Source: Caenibacillus caldisaponilyticus
GTDB taxonomy: Bacteria > Bacillota > Bacilli > Bacillales > Sporolactobacillaceae
Assembly (NCBI RefSeq): GCF_002003465.1
Contig: NZ_BDDQ01000005.1
Location: forward strand, 24,948 to 88,947
Reading direction: 5' to 3'
DNA length: 64,000 nt
In this document: positions 29,452 to 39,705 of the stretch, one piece after another
How positions within the stretch are numbered: position 1 is the stretch's first letter
Layout: each line of letters opens with the position of its first letter
Position numbers and translations under genes: made by a program
The notes under the pieces: model-generated
Told to the model about the DNA's origin: nothing
What the model saw: the letters and a program-made list of their open reading frames with translations, nothing else
Databases searched by the model: none

Positions 29452-29880
29452 GTGAAAAAGATTGTGGTGACCGGACACGGCCAGTTCGCAACGGGGATTA
29501 AAAGTACAGTGGAGCTTCTCGCTGGCGATAACCCAGATCTCTACTTTGTCGACTTCATCGCGGGAGAATCCGACCAGGATCTCAAACAAAAGTTTGAGCG
29601 CATTCTAGAAGAAAATGACGGAAACGACATTCTCTTCTTCTGCGATTTAATCGGCGGTACACCGTTTAAAACCGCGGCGTCGCTTGCCTATGACAATGAG
29701 CGCATCGAAGTCGTTGCCGGCTGCAACGTCGGCGCCTTGCTCGACGCCATTTTTACAAAAGAAACGGAAGATCTCGCCTCTTTGGCGCGGCGGGTCGTTT
29801 CCGTCAGCCAAAACGCCACGGGCGTCTTCGAAAAAAGGAAAACCGTGGAAACGGAAGCCGTGGAAACCGACGGCATCTGA
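29452..29880 (+). CDS. PTS mannose-family IIA component (AgaF-like)
   Basis: A 142-residue phosphocarrier with the active His in VTGHGQFATG (His 9) and the fold motif FCDLIGGTPFKTAASLA. It begins with GTG immediately after the IID stop. Receives phosphate from HPr and passes it to IIB. A strong terminator follows. Confidence 0.92.
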   Translation: MKKIVVTGHGQFATGIKSTVELLAGDNPDLYFVDFIAGESDQDLKQKFERILEENDGNDILFFCDLIGGTPFKTAASLAYDNERIEVVAGCNVGALLDAIFTKETEDLASLARRVVSVSQNATGVFEKRKTVETEAVETDGI

Positions 29881-29883
29881 TGG

Positions 29884-29911
29884 AAAAGGTTCCTCCGTTG
29901 AGGAACCTTTT
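29884..29911 (+). terminator. terminator after the IIA gene
   Basis: Perfect 12-bp stem AAAAGGTTCCTC / GAGGAACCTTTT with a CGTT tetraloop; the symmetric A/T ends make it bidirectional. Confidence 0.88.
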
Positions 29912-29972
29912 CATCATGGAATAGAGGGGCGCGGCAAAACGCCTTTTATTCGGCGGGCGAGCGTGCGGATAA

Positions 29973-30938
<966 letters not shown>

Positions 30939-31280
30939 ATGGACGACCTTGATCGCTCACGGCAAGGCGGAGCCACCGCTTGTTTAGGTGGGTTCGTCTT
31001 GTGGGAAAAGACACTCAAAGCAGCCGCCAAGGTGTGCGCGATTGCCAAAAGGCCAGATGATGGATCGCCTGGATTTGGATGATTCGAAAGTGGAGCAAAA
31101 TCGGCGGATTGTACCTATTATGGGACTCGTGAATGACTTGAGAAGGGTCGCGCCTGGATTCACGCGCCGGATCCGGGCGGCTGCAAGAAACCTCGAGAAA
31201 CAAGAGTGCAAAAAAGGTTAATGAACGGCGGAATCATGCCAACGCGTAAAAATGAGGTGACGGGATGTGAAGCGACTTTG
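30939..31280 (+). other. intergenic region between aldolase and kinase genes
   Basis: No convincing gene. The kinase reading frame is open back to 31206 and a weaker start could lie here. An imperfect hairpin CAAGGCGG / CCGCTTG (30962-30981) may slow transcription. Confidence 0.35.
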
Positions 31281-32273
31281 ATGAAGGATGATCAGTTTTC
31301 TGCCCATTGCTGGAACGCTGAAGAGAAGTGCCGGCGTCTCGTGACCGTGACCTTGAATCCCGCGATTGATACGATGTATCGATTGGACGCCCTCCGGATC
31401 GGGGCGTCCAATCGCACCGACGCTCCGCTCCGCACGGCCGGCGGCAAGGGGTTGAATGTTTCACGAGTGGCCCGCCTTTTGGGCGCGGAAGTCGTTGCGA
31501 CAGGATTTCTCGGCGGGAATAACGGCCGGTGGATTCGTGAAGAGCTTGCGAAATTGGGAATAGACGACCGATTTGTGGAGATTGCAGGCGAAACGCGGGT
31601 ATGCCTTGCCTTCATCGATGCCAACGGCACCCAAACCGAAGTCTTGGAAAAAGGCCCGGTCATTCAGCCCGCGGAAGTGGAGGCCTTTCGGCATCGCCTG
31701 GCCGAAATCCTCGCGGCGGGAGGAGTTGTCGTCGTCAGCGGTTCGCTCCCCCGGGGTGTCTCGTCAGAGCTGTACCGGAGGATCATCCGCGATGCCTCTC
31801 AGAGAGGAATCAAAGTGTTATTGGATACGAGCGGCTCGGCTTTAATGGACGGCCTGGCCGAGCGCCCGTATATGATCAAGCCGAATCGTCAGGAACTTGA
31901 GCAAATCCTCGGGCGTTCGATCACGACCGAACGCGAGATTTGGCGGGCGCTCGATCATTTTTATGAAACGTATGCCGTTCCGCTCATCGTTGTCTCAGAC
32001 GGGGAACGGGGCGCCTTCATCTCGCTTGAAGGCCGGCATTATAGAATGACTGCGGCGAAAGTCCAAACCGTCAGCGCGGTCGGCTCCGGCGATGCTTTTG
32101 TCGCCGGCCTCGCCGTCGGCCTTGTCAACGGAGACACCATCGAAGAGGCGCTGACGCTTGCTGCGGCCTGCGGAGCCGCCAACGCCGCCGAACCGCTCAC
32201 CGGTTACGTCAATCCCGAAAAGGTCCAGGAATTAAAAAAACAAATCGTATGGGGGACAGTCCCCGAATTTTAA
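31281..32273 (+). CDS. PfkB-family hexose kinase (tagatose-6-phosphate kinase / 1-phosphofructokinase type)
   Basis: Phosphorylates a ketose phosphate (LacC/FruK group) in the cytoplasm. Seen: VTVTLNPAIDTMYRLD close to the start, GGKGLNVSRVARLLGA, the substrate-site PKxN element in MIKPNRQELE, and the PfkB signature with the catalytic Asp in VGSGDAFVAGLAVG. In context it would make tagatose-1,6-bisphosphate for the adjacent aldolase. The exact start is uncertain: family proteins begin at about VTVTLNP, some 22 codons downstream of the ATG I use. The last residues (WGTVPEF) are encoded by the end of a palindromic element. Confidence 0.85.
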   Translation: MKDDQFSAHCWNAEEKCRRLVTVTLNPAIDTMYRLDALRIGASNRTDAPLRTAGGKGLNVSRVARLLGAEVVATGFLGGNNGRWIREELAKLGIDDRFVEIAGETRVCLAFIDANGTQTEVLEKGPVIQPAEVEAFRHRLAEILAAGGVVVVSGSLPRGVSSELYRRIIRDASQRGIKVLLDTSGSALMDGLAERPYMIKPNRQELEQILGRSITTEREIWRALDHFYETYAVPLIVVSDGERGAFISLEGRHYRMTAAKVQTVSAVGSGDAFVAGLAVGLVNGDTIEEALTLAAACGAANAAEPLTGYVNPEKVQELKKQIVWGTVPEF

Positions 32274-32374
32274 TCCATACGTATTAAATTTTTCATACAA
32301 CAAATGTACTATAACCCTTGATTTTCAAGGGTTTTCTTGCTTTAACACTTTAAAGCATTGGGGGACAGTCCCCC
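32251..32374. repeat. 124-bp palindrome-bounded element F
   Basis: GGGGGACAGTCCCC at 32251 (inside the 3' end of the kinase gene) and perfect GGGGGACAGTCCCCC at 32360-32374. The interior has AACCCTTGATTTTCAAGGGTT, a terminator-like hairpin, then TTGCTTTAACACTTTAAAGC. Nearly identical to the copy at 40436. Confidence 0.8.
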
Positions 32375-32483
32375 AATCTTTGCACAATACGATGTGGGAC
32401 GTTTGGTCTATAATTTGCAATTCTCTTGCTTTAAATTAAAAGTGAGCACCGGATAGAGGGGTAGGCAAGGGAGGCATCACCCG

Positions 32484-34594
32484 ATGGCACTGGATCAGCG
32501 CAGTTGTTCCATTTTGAATCACCTTGTGCATGCGGACGGGTATGTGACCATTCCGTTTTTAACGGAAACTTTCCGGGTGTCGCGCCGGACCATTTACTAC
32601 GATCTCGATAAAATTGACGACTGGCTGAAAGAACGGGGTTATTCGCCGCTGAAAAAAATTCGCAACGCCGGTGTTTATTTGGAGGAAAAAGAGAAGCGAA
32701 AAATCCAGGAAGACATCAAAACCCTCAATGAGCGGGATTACGAGTATACGACGAAGGAAAGACAAGCTTGGATCATTTTGCATTTAATGACGACGGACCG
32801 TCCCGTCTTTATAGATGATCTCTCCCAACTTTTCCGGGTCAGCCGTAATACGATCATTGAGGATATTAAAATTTTAAAAAACCGTCTTGACGGATTTCAG
32901 GTGGCTTTGCTGTCTGATCGGAGGAAAGGCTACCTCATTGAGGGCGACGAGAAAAGCTGTCGGAAGGCGATGGTCTATTATTTATCGGTGATTTTTCCCG
33001 AACATGCTTGGTCCGTTTTAGAAATAAACAAGCAAAAGCTGTTTCGTCACGAAGGCGCCATGGTGTTTCCGTCCCTTCATCCGCGTGTTTTTGACGACCT
33101 AGTGCACTTCATTCAACGATGTGAAACCCAATTTGAGTTGGAATACACCGATGATGTCCATCGTCAGCTGGCCATTCGTCTGATCTTTATCCTTCGCCGC
33201 ATTCAGTTGGATCGGGTGGTGCGCTTCGATCCGATCGAAAAGGATGTTCTGAGCGATACACCGGAAAAAGCATTGGCACAAAGATTAATGGAGCACTTGG
33301 CTCATGTCTACCGACTGGACATTCCCGATGATGAGATTTATTACTTAGCTACCCATTTTTTGGGTGCCCGGGTCAACGATCTTCGCGTGCAAGAAACCGA
33401 CAGCCGCGATATCAAAAAGTTGGCCGTGATCATTAAAAAAATGATTGATGATTTTGAGAAGTTGGCGCTCGTCCAATTCCAAGATCGGGAACAAATGGAA
33501 CGCAACATGCTGATCCATTTAAAATCGGCGTATTACCGCTTAATCTATGATATTCAAATGATCAATCCCGTTGCTGAGCAAGTGATTGAACACTATCCGG
33601 AAATTTATCATTTAACGGAAAAGGTGATCCACCGTCTCGAAGCGGTGGTGCAAAAACCTGTGCCGGAAAATGAAATCGCCTTCATGGCCCTGCACTTTGG
33701 AGGCTGGCTGCGCCGTGAAGGCTTACGGGTCCGAAAAAAAAGTAAAGTATTAGTCGTTTGCGCCAATGGCGTCGGCACGTCGCGGATGTTGCAACAACAA
33801 TTGGAGGAATGGTTTCCGTCCATCGAAATCATCCGTACGGCGACGACCAGGAATTATCACCAATATAAACATCAGGCCGATTTCATCATTTCGACCACAC
33901 CATTGGCTGATGGCGATCCGTCCGTGTCAGCCCGATTCTAACTGAGGCCCAGCTTTTGGAACTGCAAAAGAAGTTGGCATTGAAAACGGAGGTGCCCCGA
34001 AGGCGCCATCTGTCGGTCGAGACGATTCTGGAAATCGTCGAACAGCATGCAACAATTGCAGACCGATCGGGGCTTTATCAAGCATTGCAAGGCTATTTGC
34101 ATCAGCCGGAAATCGTGGGCATGCACCGAGAAAAACCGGGATTGGCTGACCTGCTCTCAAGCGATACGGTTCAGATCAAAGATTCCGTGGCGAACTGGGA
34201 GGCCGCCATTCGAATAGCGGCTGAGCCGCTTCTCCTTAAACAAGCGATCGAAGACCGTTATGTGGATGCCATGCTGCAAAATGTCCAAACGATGGGACCG
34301 TATATGGTAATCGCCCCGCGCGTAGCGGTTCCGCATGCCAGACCCGAAGACGGGGTGCGGGAATTGGGGTTAAGCGTCTTGAAGCTGCGGCAGGCGATTC
34401 CGTTTCCGGATGAACACCATCTGGTGCAACTGATCGTCGTTCTCGCGGCGACGGACGATGAAAGACACCTGAAAGCCTTGTCGCAATTGTCCCGCTTGCT
34501 CAGCCGAAAAGAAGGGTTTCAAGCTCTGCTTGCGTCACAAAACGAACAGGAGTTGTTGGCCCTTTTGCGGCCGACTGGCATCAAACATGGATAG
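32484..34594 (+). pseudogene. PRD-domain PTS-regulated transcriptional activator (LicR/MtlR type), frameshifted
   Basis: Domains in order: HTH_11 (FLTETFRVSRRTIYYDLDKI, residues ~20-39), a second Mga-like HTH (LSQLFRVSRNTIIEDI), two PRDs (about 185-395), a IIB-GatB-like domain with active Cys in VVCANGVGTSRML (~430), and a IIA-type domain with active His in VPHARPEDGV. The frame breaks near 33907-33925: the first frame ends in a non-family tail at 33941. The next frame (-1) reads through SVRVSPILTEAQLLELQ and runs to 34594, so one base seems deleted. Activators of this class are switched by PTS phosphorylation. It would control the IIA-IIB-IIC genes that follow. Real inactivation, or a sequence error. 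Confidence 0.8.
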
Positions 34595-34606
34595 AAGGAG
34601 AGACCG

Positions 34607-35044
34607 ATGAAGTTTTTGGAGAGAGACCTTGTCGATTTAAACGTCGACGCGGACAGCCCCGAGCACGCGATCCGGGCAGCCGGCCAGCTTCTGGCCGATG
34701 CGGACGCGGTATCGCCGGCTTATATAAATGCCATGATTCAATCTTATCGCAAAAACGGTCCGTATTTTGTATTGGCGCCGCATTTGGCGATTCCCCACGC
34801 ACGACCGGAGGATGGGGTGAAAGAGGCCGCCATATCGATGATTCGTTTAGAAAAACCCGTCGTTTTCGGCCATTCCGCACATGATCCGGTACGGTTGGTT
34901 TTCGCATTGGGCGCCTCAACATCGGACGAACATCTCATGCTGTTAAAGCGCCTCATGCAATTGCTCAGTCGTAAAGAACATATCGACATGTTGTTAAAAG
35001 TGCAATCCTATCAGGACATGCTGCCGATTTTGGGAGGGAAATAG
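34607..35044 (+). CDS. PTS IIA component (fructose/mannitol/ascorbate type, UlaC-like)
   Basis: A 145-residue phosphocarrier with the active His in IPHARPEDGVKEAA (His ~67), matching PTS_EIIA_2. AAGGAG precedes the ATG. It lies 12 bp after the regulator gene, whose C-terminal IIA domain it resembles, and is followed after 1 bp by the IIB gene. Donates phosphate to the IIB protein. Confidence 0.9.
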   Translation: MKFLERDLVDLNVDADSPEHAIRAAGQLLADADAVSPAYINAMIQSYRKNGPYFVLAPHLAIPHARPEDGVKEAAISMIRLEKPVVFGHSAHDPVRLVFALGASTSDEHLMLLKRLMQLLSRKEHIDMLLKVQSYQDMLPILGGK

Positions 35045-35045
35045 G

Positions 35046-35315
35046 ATGAAAATACTTTGCGTGTGCGGATTGGGACAAGGAACGAGTTTGATTTTGCGCA
35101 TGAACGTGGAGACCGTGCTCAACGAATTGGGCGTCACAGCGGACGTCGAGCATATGGATGTTTCCAGCGCCTCGAGCATGCAGGCCGATTATATCATCAC
35201 TAATAGTGAACTGGCCAAGTCTTTGGGCGACCACGACGCGACGATCATTTTGGTGGAAAACTATTTTGATCAAGAAGAAATAAAAACGGCATTGGAGAAA
35301 CATCTGAGCCAGTAA
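35046..35315 (+). CDS. PTS IIB component (ascorbate/galactitol superfamily, UlaB-like)
   Basis: An 89-residue protein with the P-loop CGLGQGTSLILR, the active Cys being at residue 7. The length and fold match UlaB/SgaB. The ribosome binding site GGGAGGG lies in the end of the IIA gene. It receives phosphate from the IIA and donates it to the substrate bound by the IIC. Confidence 0.9.
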   Translation: MKILCVCGLGQGTSLILRMNVETVLNELGVTADVEHMDVSSASSMQADYIITNSELAKSLGDHDATIILVENYFDQEEIKTALEKHLSQ

Positions 35316-35344
35316 TCTCATAACTTTTAAGGAGTGTGTGGAGC

Positions 35345-36640
35345 ATGCAAATCATTCAGTGGTTGGCCAACAACTTCTTCGGCACACCGGCGATTCTCTT
35401 GGGACTTATCGTTTTAATCGGTTTATTGGTCCAAAAGAAGACGGCCAATCAAGTCATCAGCGGGACGTTTAAAGCGGTCATCGGTTTCTTGATCATCGGT
35501 TCGGGCGCCAATGTCATCGTCAATTCCTTAACCGTTTTTGAACCGATGTGGAAAGAAGTGTTTAACCTCCACGACAGCTCGCTCGGCCATTTTATCGGAC
35601 AAGACCATTTCATCAGTCAATATGGCAGCGCTGTCACGTTGGCGATGACCATCGGTTTTATCATTAACGTTTTGCTCGCCCGTTTCACGAAGCTGAAGTT
35701 CATTTATTTGACGGGACACATGATGTTTTGGACGACCACCATTTTTGCCGGGATCGTCATTCAAGCCGCCGGTCATGTGTCTTTCGGAAAACTGGTTTTG
35801 TTCCTGTCGATTGTCATGGGTTTGTATTGGACGATACAGCCGGCTTTAACCCAGCCTTTCATGAGAAAAATCATGGGAAACGACAATATCGCGCTCGGCC
35901 ATACTTCCGCTTCCGTCGCTCTATTGGGTGCGCTGGCGGGTAAGGTTTTCGGCAATAAAGAAAACGATTCCGAAAAAATTAAGCTGCCGAAAGGCCTGGA
36001 GTTTCTCCGCGATTCCAACGTCATTACGGCGCTGACGATGGGCGTTTTGTTCTTCATCGGCGCGATGGTCATCGTTTTCAAGGGAACCCCGGGAGCGGAG
36101 AGTCTGATCAAAAAAGCGGGCGACCAAAACTTCGTTGTCTACTCGATCGTGCAATCCTTCCAATTTGCGGGCGGCATTGCCATCGTGTTGATGGGCGTCC
36201 GAATGTTCATTGGGGAAATCGTTCCGGCTTTTAAAGGCATTGCGACAAAAATCGTTCCCGGCGCTAAACCGGCATTGGACTGCCCGGTTGTATTTCCCTT
36301 TGCGCCCAACGCGGTGATTTTGGGATTTCTCGGCTCCTTTGTCGGCGCTTTGATTTGGTTGGTCATCATCGGCAATACCGTTGGTTACATTTTTATCCCG
36401 ACGATGATCGTCCTGTTCTTCCACTCGGCGACCGCCGGGGTTTTCGGCAACGCAACGGGCGGTGTGCGCGGCGCTTTGATCGCCGGTTTCATCACCTCGA
36501 CCGTCGTGGCATGGGGCCAATATATCATGGTTCATTTCTTGATCGGCAGCACCATCCCCGATACGGCGATGTGGGCAGCGGATTCCGATATGTTCATTCT
36601 CGGCCCCGTCATCCATCTTTTGGCCAATCTCTTCTTCTAA
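35345..36640 (+). CDS. PTS IIC component (UlaA/SgaT-like EIIC-GAT family)
   Basis: Integral membrane sugar channel of about 431 residues with ~10-11 helices. Seen: NNFFGTPAILLGLIVLIGL at the N-terminus, IIGSGANVIVNSL, GQDHFISQYGSAVTLAM, and the conserved C-terminal FGNATGGVRGALIAGF. The family transports L-ascorbate or galactitol-like polyols, but the following genes are not those of the ascorbate pathway (no UlaG/D/E/F), so another substrate is likely. ATG chosen with AAGGAG 10 nt upstream. A terminator follows. Confidence 0.88.
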   Translation: MQIIQWLANNFFGTPAILLGLIVLIGLLVQKKTANQVISGTFKAVIGFLIIGSGANVIVNSLTVFEPMWKEVFNLHDSSLGHFIGQDHFISQYGSAVTLAMTIGFIINVLLARFTKLKFIYLTGHMMFWTTTIFAGIVIQAAGHVSFGKLVLFLSIVMGLYWTIQPALTQPFMRKIMGNDNIALGHTSASVALLGALAGKVFGNKENDSEKIKLPKGLEFLRDSNVITALTMGVLFFIGAMVIVFKGTPGAESLIKKAGDQNFVVYSIVQSFQFAGGIAIVLMGVRMFIGEIVPAFKGIATKIVPGAKPALDCPVVFPFAPNAVILGFLGSFVGALIWLVIIGNTVGYIFIPTMIVLFFHSATAGVFGNATGGVRGALIAGFITSTVVAWGQYIMVHFLIGSTIPDTAMWAADSDMFILGPVIHLLANLFF

Positions 36641-36660
36641 TCCCGCCTAACTGAAAACGG

Positions 36661-36683
36661 AAAGGGCGCTTCGTGTGCCCTTT
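36661..36683 (+). terminator. terminator after the IIC gene
   Basis: AAAGGGC / GCCCTTT stem with a 9-nt GC-containing loop, then CTTTG. Confidence 0.65.
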
Positions 36684-37127
36684 CTTTGCGCAGAGTGTGA
36701 CCGGGATTATGAGGAAAAGGGTTTTCAGACGGTCGGCAAGGCGGCTGCAGGTTGTCGATGGTTGCCAGTAGTTTCGTGAGTTTTAGACATCCGTTTCCCG
36801 AAGCTTTTTGAGCCGCTCATTGCCTTTTGACGGCCGACATCGTTTTGCTTGCCATAACGTTTTTTGCTGCTGAAGGGTTTCTGCTCTGAAAGCTTATGAA
36901 CGCGGTCATTCCGTCCAGCTCCATTCCTTTTGCCCGCTGTCGAGAAACGCTTCTCGTGCGGTTGGCTACGTTAAACGGACATGACGTGCGCATCCGCCGT
37001 ACGTTTTTTGCTCCGACCGGGCGGATCGCCAAGGCGACGCTTTATCGATGCAACGGACTGCTCATTTAAAGACATCAAACCGTCAAAGGTTTTTCCATTA
37101 ACTACGAATCACCGGGAGATGTTCATC
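36684..37127. other. gene-free region upstream of the phosphotriesterase-like gene
   Basis: About 440 bp without a convincing gene. Short frames exist on both strands but none has a ribosome binding site or known domain. It separates the PTS genes from the four enzyme genes, which may therefore have their own promoter here. Confidence 0.4.
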
Positions 37128-38120
37128 ATGAGTTTCGTGCGAACTTTAACGGGAGACATCGATCCGAAAGACATGGGTTTTACGTATTCGCATGAACACC
37201 TTGTCTGCACGCCGCCCTACTGGCAAGAGCGCGGCGAAAACGATTTGTTGCTGGATGATAAGGAAAAATCCAAACAAGATGTTCTGGATTTTAAAAAACA
37301 CGGCGGCCAAACGATTGTTGATGCGACGGCGGTTGATTACGGCCGGCACGTGGAGGACGTCCAAGCGATTGCCGAAGAGACCGGGATCCGCATCATCGGT
37401 ACGGCTGGGTTCAATAAAAGTTTTTTGTGGGCCGCGAAAATCCCTGAACGTTTAAAGCCGGTGCTTGGAAACTATGAAACGTTTCGTCAATGGATCGACG
37501 CTTCTTCCATCAATCAATTGGCCGAATTTGTCATTAAAGAAGTGGAGGAAGGACTGGAAGGCACGCCATTTAAGGGCGGGCAAGTGAAGTTCGGAACGGG
37601 GTATAACCGAATTACGCCGCTTGAGGAAAAAACGATTCGTGCGGTCGCCCGCGCCCATCATGAAACGAAAGCCCCGATCCATTCCCACACGGAAGCCGGA
37701 ACGATGGCGCTTGAACAAATTGAAATTTTAAAAGAGGAAGGCGTGGACCTTTCTTACGTCAGTTTCGGACATATGGACCGCAATCCGGATCCGTATTATC
37801 ACGAACAAGTGGCCAAGACCGGGGCGTTTCTGTCGTTTGACGGCATCGCCAAGATCAAATACGCCCCCGAGAGCACGAGGATCGCTTGCATTCTCGCGTT
37901 GGTCGAAAAAGGCTATGAAGATCAAATTTTGATCAGCGGCGACACCGCAAGAAAAAGTTACTACAAGCACTATGACTACGGCCTGGGCTTGGAATATATC
38001 ATCGCGAAATGGGTGCCGCGGTTCATCGAGGAAGCGAACCGGAAAGGCTTCGACGGCGAACGGCTCGTCCGCAAATTTTTCGTCGAAAACCCCGCGCGAT
38101 GCTTCGCTTTTAAAAAATAA
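37128..38120 (+). CDS. phosphotriesterase-family metal hydrolase (COG1735), probable phospho-sugar lactonase
   Basis: Amidohydrolase-superfamily TIM barrel of 330 residues with binuclear-metal ligands: the HxH in YSHEHLVC (residues ~19-25), a carboxylated-Lys candidate in GGQVKFGTGYN (~150), His in PIHSHTEAGT and GHMDRN, and the final Asp in ISGDTARK. Characterised COG1735 members that sit beside PTS genes in Mollicutes and Bacillota hydrolyse phosphorylated sugar lactones rather than organophosphates. By context this one would open a lactone-phosphate made from the imported sugar. The ATG at 37128 is chosen for GGGAG upstream with suitable spacing. Confidence 0.87.
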   Translation: MSFVRTLTGDIDPKDMGFTYSHEHLVCTPPYWQERGENDLLLDDKEKSKQDVLDFKKHGGQTIVDATAVDYGRHVEDVQAIAEETGIRIIGTAGFNKSFLWAAKIPERLKPVLGNYETFRQWIDASSINQLAEFVIKEVEEGLEGTPFKGGQVKFGTGYNRITPLEEKTIRAVARAHHETKAPIHSHTEAGTMALEQIEILKEEGVDLSYVSFGHMDRNPDPYYHEQVAKTGAFLSFDGIAKIKYAPESTRIACILALVEKGYEDQILISGDTARKSYYKHYDYGLGLEYIIAKWVPRFIEEANRKGFDGERLVRKFFVENPARCFAFKK

Positions 38121-38267
38121 AACAGGTGAGTCGAGTTGTCCATCGAGGGCCTTCATTTTGAAAGTGCCGGATAAAGGGCTGATCCATCGAAACAATGAAC
38201 CGCACAGGATGGTATGTGAAGCCCCTGAAACAGACTCCGCACCGGCAACAGAGAAAGGAGGATGGTG

Positions 38268-39032
38268 ATGCAATACGAGCATCTCAACGCTTTTGATTTT
38301 AAAGAGGCAGTCAAAAAAGCGAAACGGACGGCATTGCTCTCGGTCGGAGCAATAGAAGCACACGGGCCCCATCTTCCGCTGGGAACGGATAATTTGCTCG
38401 CGGAGCGCTTGGCGAAACGGGTGGCCGAACAGACCGGTGCCCTTCAGTTGCCCGTTGTGGCTTACGGACAGGTGTGGAGCCTTCGCCATTTTCCGGGCAG
38501 CATCAACATCAGCAATGAAACGCTCATTCGTTTGATCGTCGATATCGGCAAAAGCTTATATTTTCAGGGCTTTCGCATTTTGGCCATGATCAACGGCCAC
38601 CTTGGCAACACCGTCGCTTTAAAAGAGGCGGCCCGAAAGCTTTTCGATGAATACCAAGACATGAAAATCTATTACTTTTTTTACCCCGGAACGAAGGATG
38701 TCATCAATGAAGTGCGGGAAACGCCGCCGACTCATGCTTCTTATTTCCACGCATGCGAATTGGAGACGTCCTACATGCTCTATCTGGCCGAAGAATACGT
38801 CGATATGGATAAGGCGATTTGCGACGTGCCGCACATCGCGGAAGAAGCGGATATGACGCCGACGCCGTGGGAGTGGTTTACGGAAACGGCGGTGCTCGGG
38901 GATGCGACGCTCGCCACGAAAGAAAAAGGGCAAAAAGTGATCGATGCCGCTGTCGCAAAAATGGTGGAAATCCTCCGAAAGGAGCAGGACCATGTTCAAT
39001 CGAATCACCGAACCGGGTACCATCTTCTTTAA
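38268..39032 (+). CDS. creatininase-family amidohydrolase
   Basis: A 254-residue member of the creatininase fold (PF02633). Metal ligands are visible: Glu and His in GAIEAHGPHLPLGTDN (with the Asp), the catalytic-His region NGHLGNT near residue 110, and Glu in ACELETSYM around residue 165. Family activities include creatininase, mycofactocin MftE-type peptidase and the inositol-pathway ring-opening hydrolase IolN, so ring opening of a cyclic sugar derivative is plausible. AAAGGAGG lies 6 nt before the ATG. Its end overlaps the next gene by 41 bp. Confidence 0.87.
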   Translation: MQYEHLNAFDFKEAVKKAKRTALLSVGAIEAHGPHLPLGTDNLLAERLAKRVAEQTGALQLPVVAYGQVWSLRHFPGSINISNETLIRLIVDIGKSLYFQGFRILAMINGHLGNTVALKEAARKLFDEYQDMKIYYFFYPGTKDVINEVRETPPTHASYFHACELETSYMLYLAEEYVDMDKAICDVPHIAEEADMTPTPWEWFTETAVLGDATLATKEKGQKVIDAAVAKMVEILRKEQDHVQSNHRTGYHLL

Positions 39033-39702
39033 CTTTCTGGCCAAAGACAAGGATAATGCCGAAGACATTGTTCGTGTCGGCAACGGGCGAGTGGTGCCTG
39101 GCATAGCCGCCGCGGATTTCGAATCGGTGGATGAGGCGGTGGCCGTCGTGAAGGAAATGAAACAAGTTGCACCCGTGGTGAGCATTGGCCTCGGCGGCAA
39201 CGGCAACATCGCCATGTGGAAAAAGGCGTTGGATATAGCCGCACGTGCCAATCCCGGCCACCTGAATCAACCTTTCAAAACCGCCGTTTACGCCAAAGGT
39301 TTTTTGGATGCAAAGGGTGTACCACAGATCGTCAACGCCTTGGTTACACCAAGCGGCAAGAAGGGAACGGTCAAGCTGTCAAACGGGGCGGAGATTCCTG
39401 TTGAAACGTTTGCCGTGACGGCGGGCGAATTGGGCATTGAATCCGTCAAGTTTATGCCGATGAACGGTTTGCAACATCTCGAGGAACTCGTCGCGCTGAC
39501 ATCGGCTTTAGCCAAAGCCGGCGTTAAAGGCATTGAGCCGGCCGGCGGGATTGCGGCCGACCACGTGGAGCCGTTGTACCAAGCATTAAAGAACACCGGC
39601 ATACAGTGGATCATGCCGCACATTTTTGGAGCGGCCATGGATAAGGAAACCGGCCGTACACGTCCGGACATCGTCCAAAACATCGTGAATCAGGTGGTGT
39701 GA
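38992..39702 (+). CDS. KDGP aldolase-family protein (DgaF-like, PF07071)
   Basis: A 236-residue protein matching the family of DgaF, which in the D-glucosaminate pathway cleaves 2-keto-3-deoxygluconate-6-phosphate to pyruvate and glyceraldehyde-3-phosphate. Recognisable stretches: NFLAKDKDNAEDIV, VSIGLGGNGNIAMW, NPGHLNQPFKTAVY, GIEPAGGIAADHVEPL and WIMPHIFGAAMD. AAAGGAG lies 7 nt upstream of the ATG, inside the creatininase-like gene. It suggests that the pathway ends in a 2-keto-3-deoxy sugar acid phosphate. Confidence 0.88.
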   Translation: MFNRITEPGTIFFNFLAKDKDNAEDIVRVGNGRVVPGIAAADFESVDEAVAVVKEMKQVAPVVSIGLGGNGNIAMWKKALDIAARANPGHLNQPFKTAVYAKGFLDAKGVPQIVNALVTPSGKKGTVKLSNGAEIPVETFAVTAGELGIESVKFMPMNGLQHLEELVALTSALAKAGVKGIEPAGGIAADHVEPLYQALKNTGIQWIMPHIFGAAMDKETGRTRPDIVQNIVNQVV

Positions 39703-39705
39703 AAC

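Noticed and set aside
36817..37032. 71-codon minus-strand frame between the PTS IIC gene and the phosphotriesterase-like gene
   Set aside because: Arg/Ser/Lys-rich, no ribosome binding site, no known motif.
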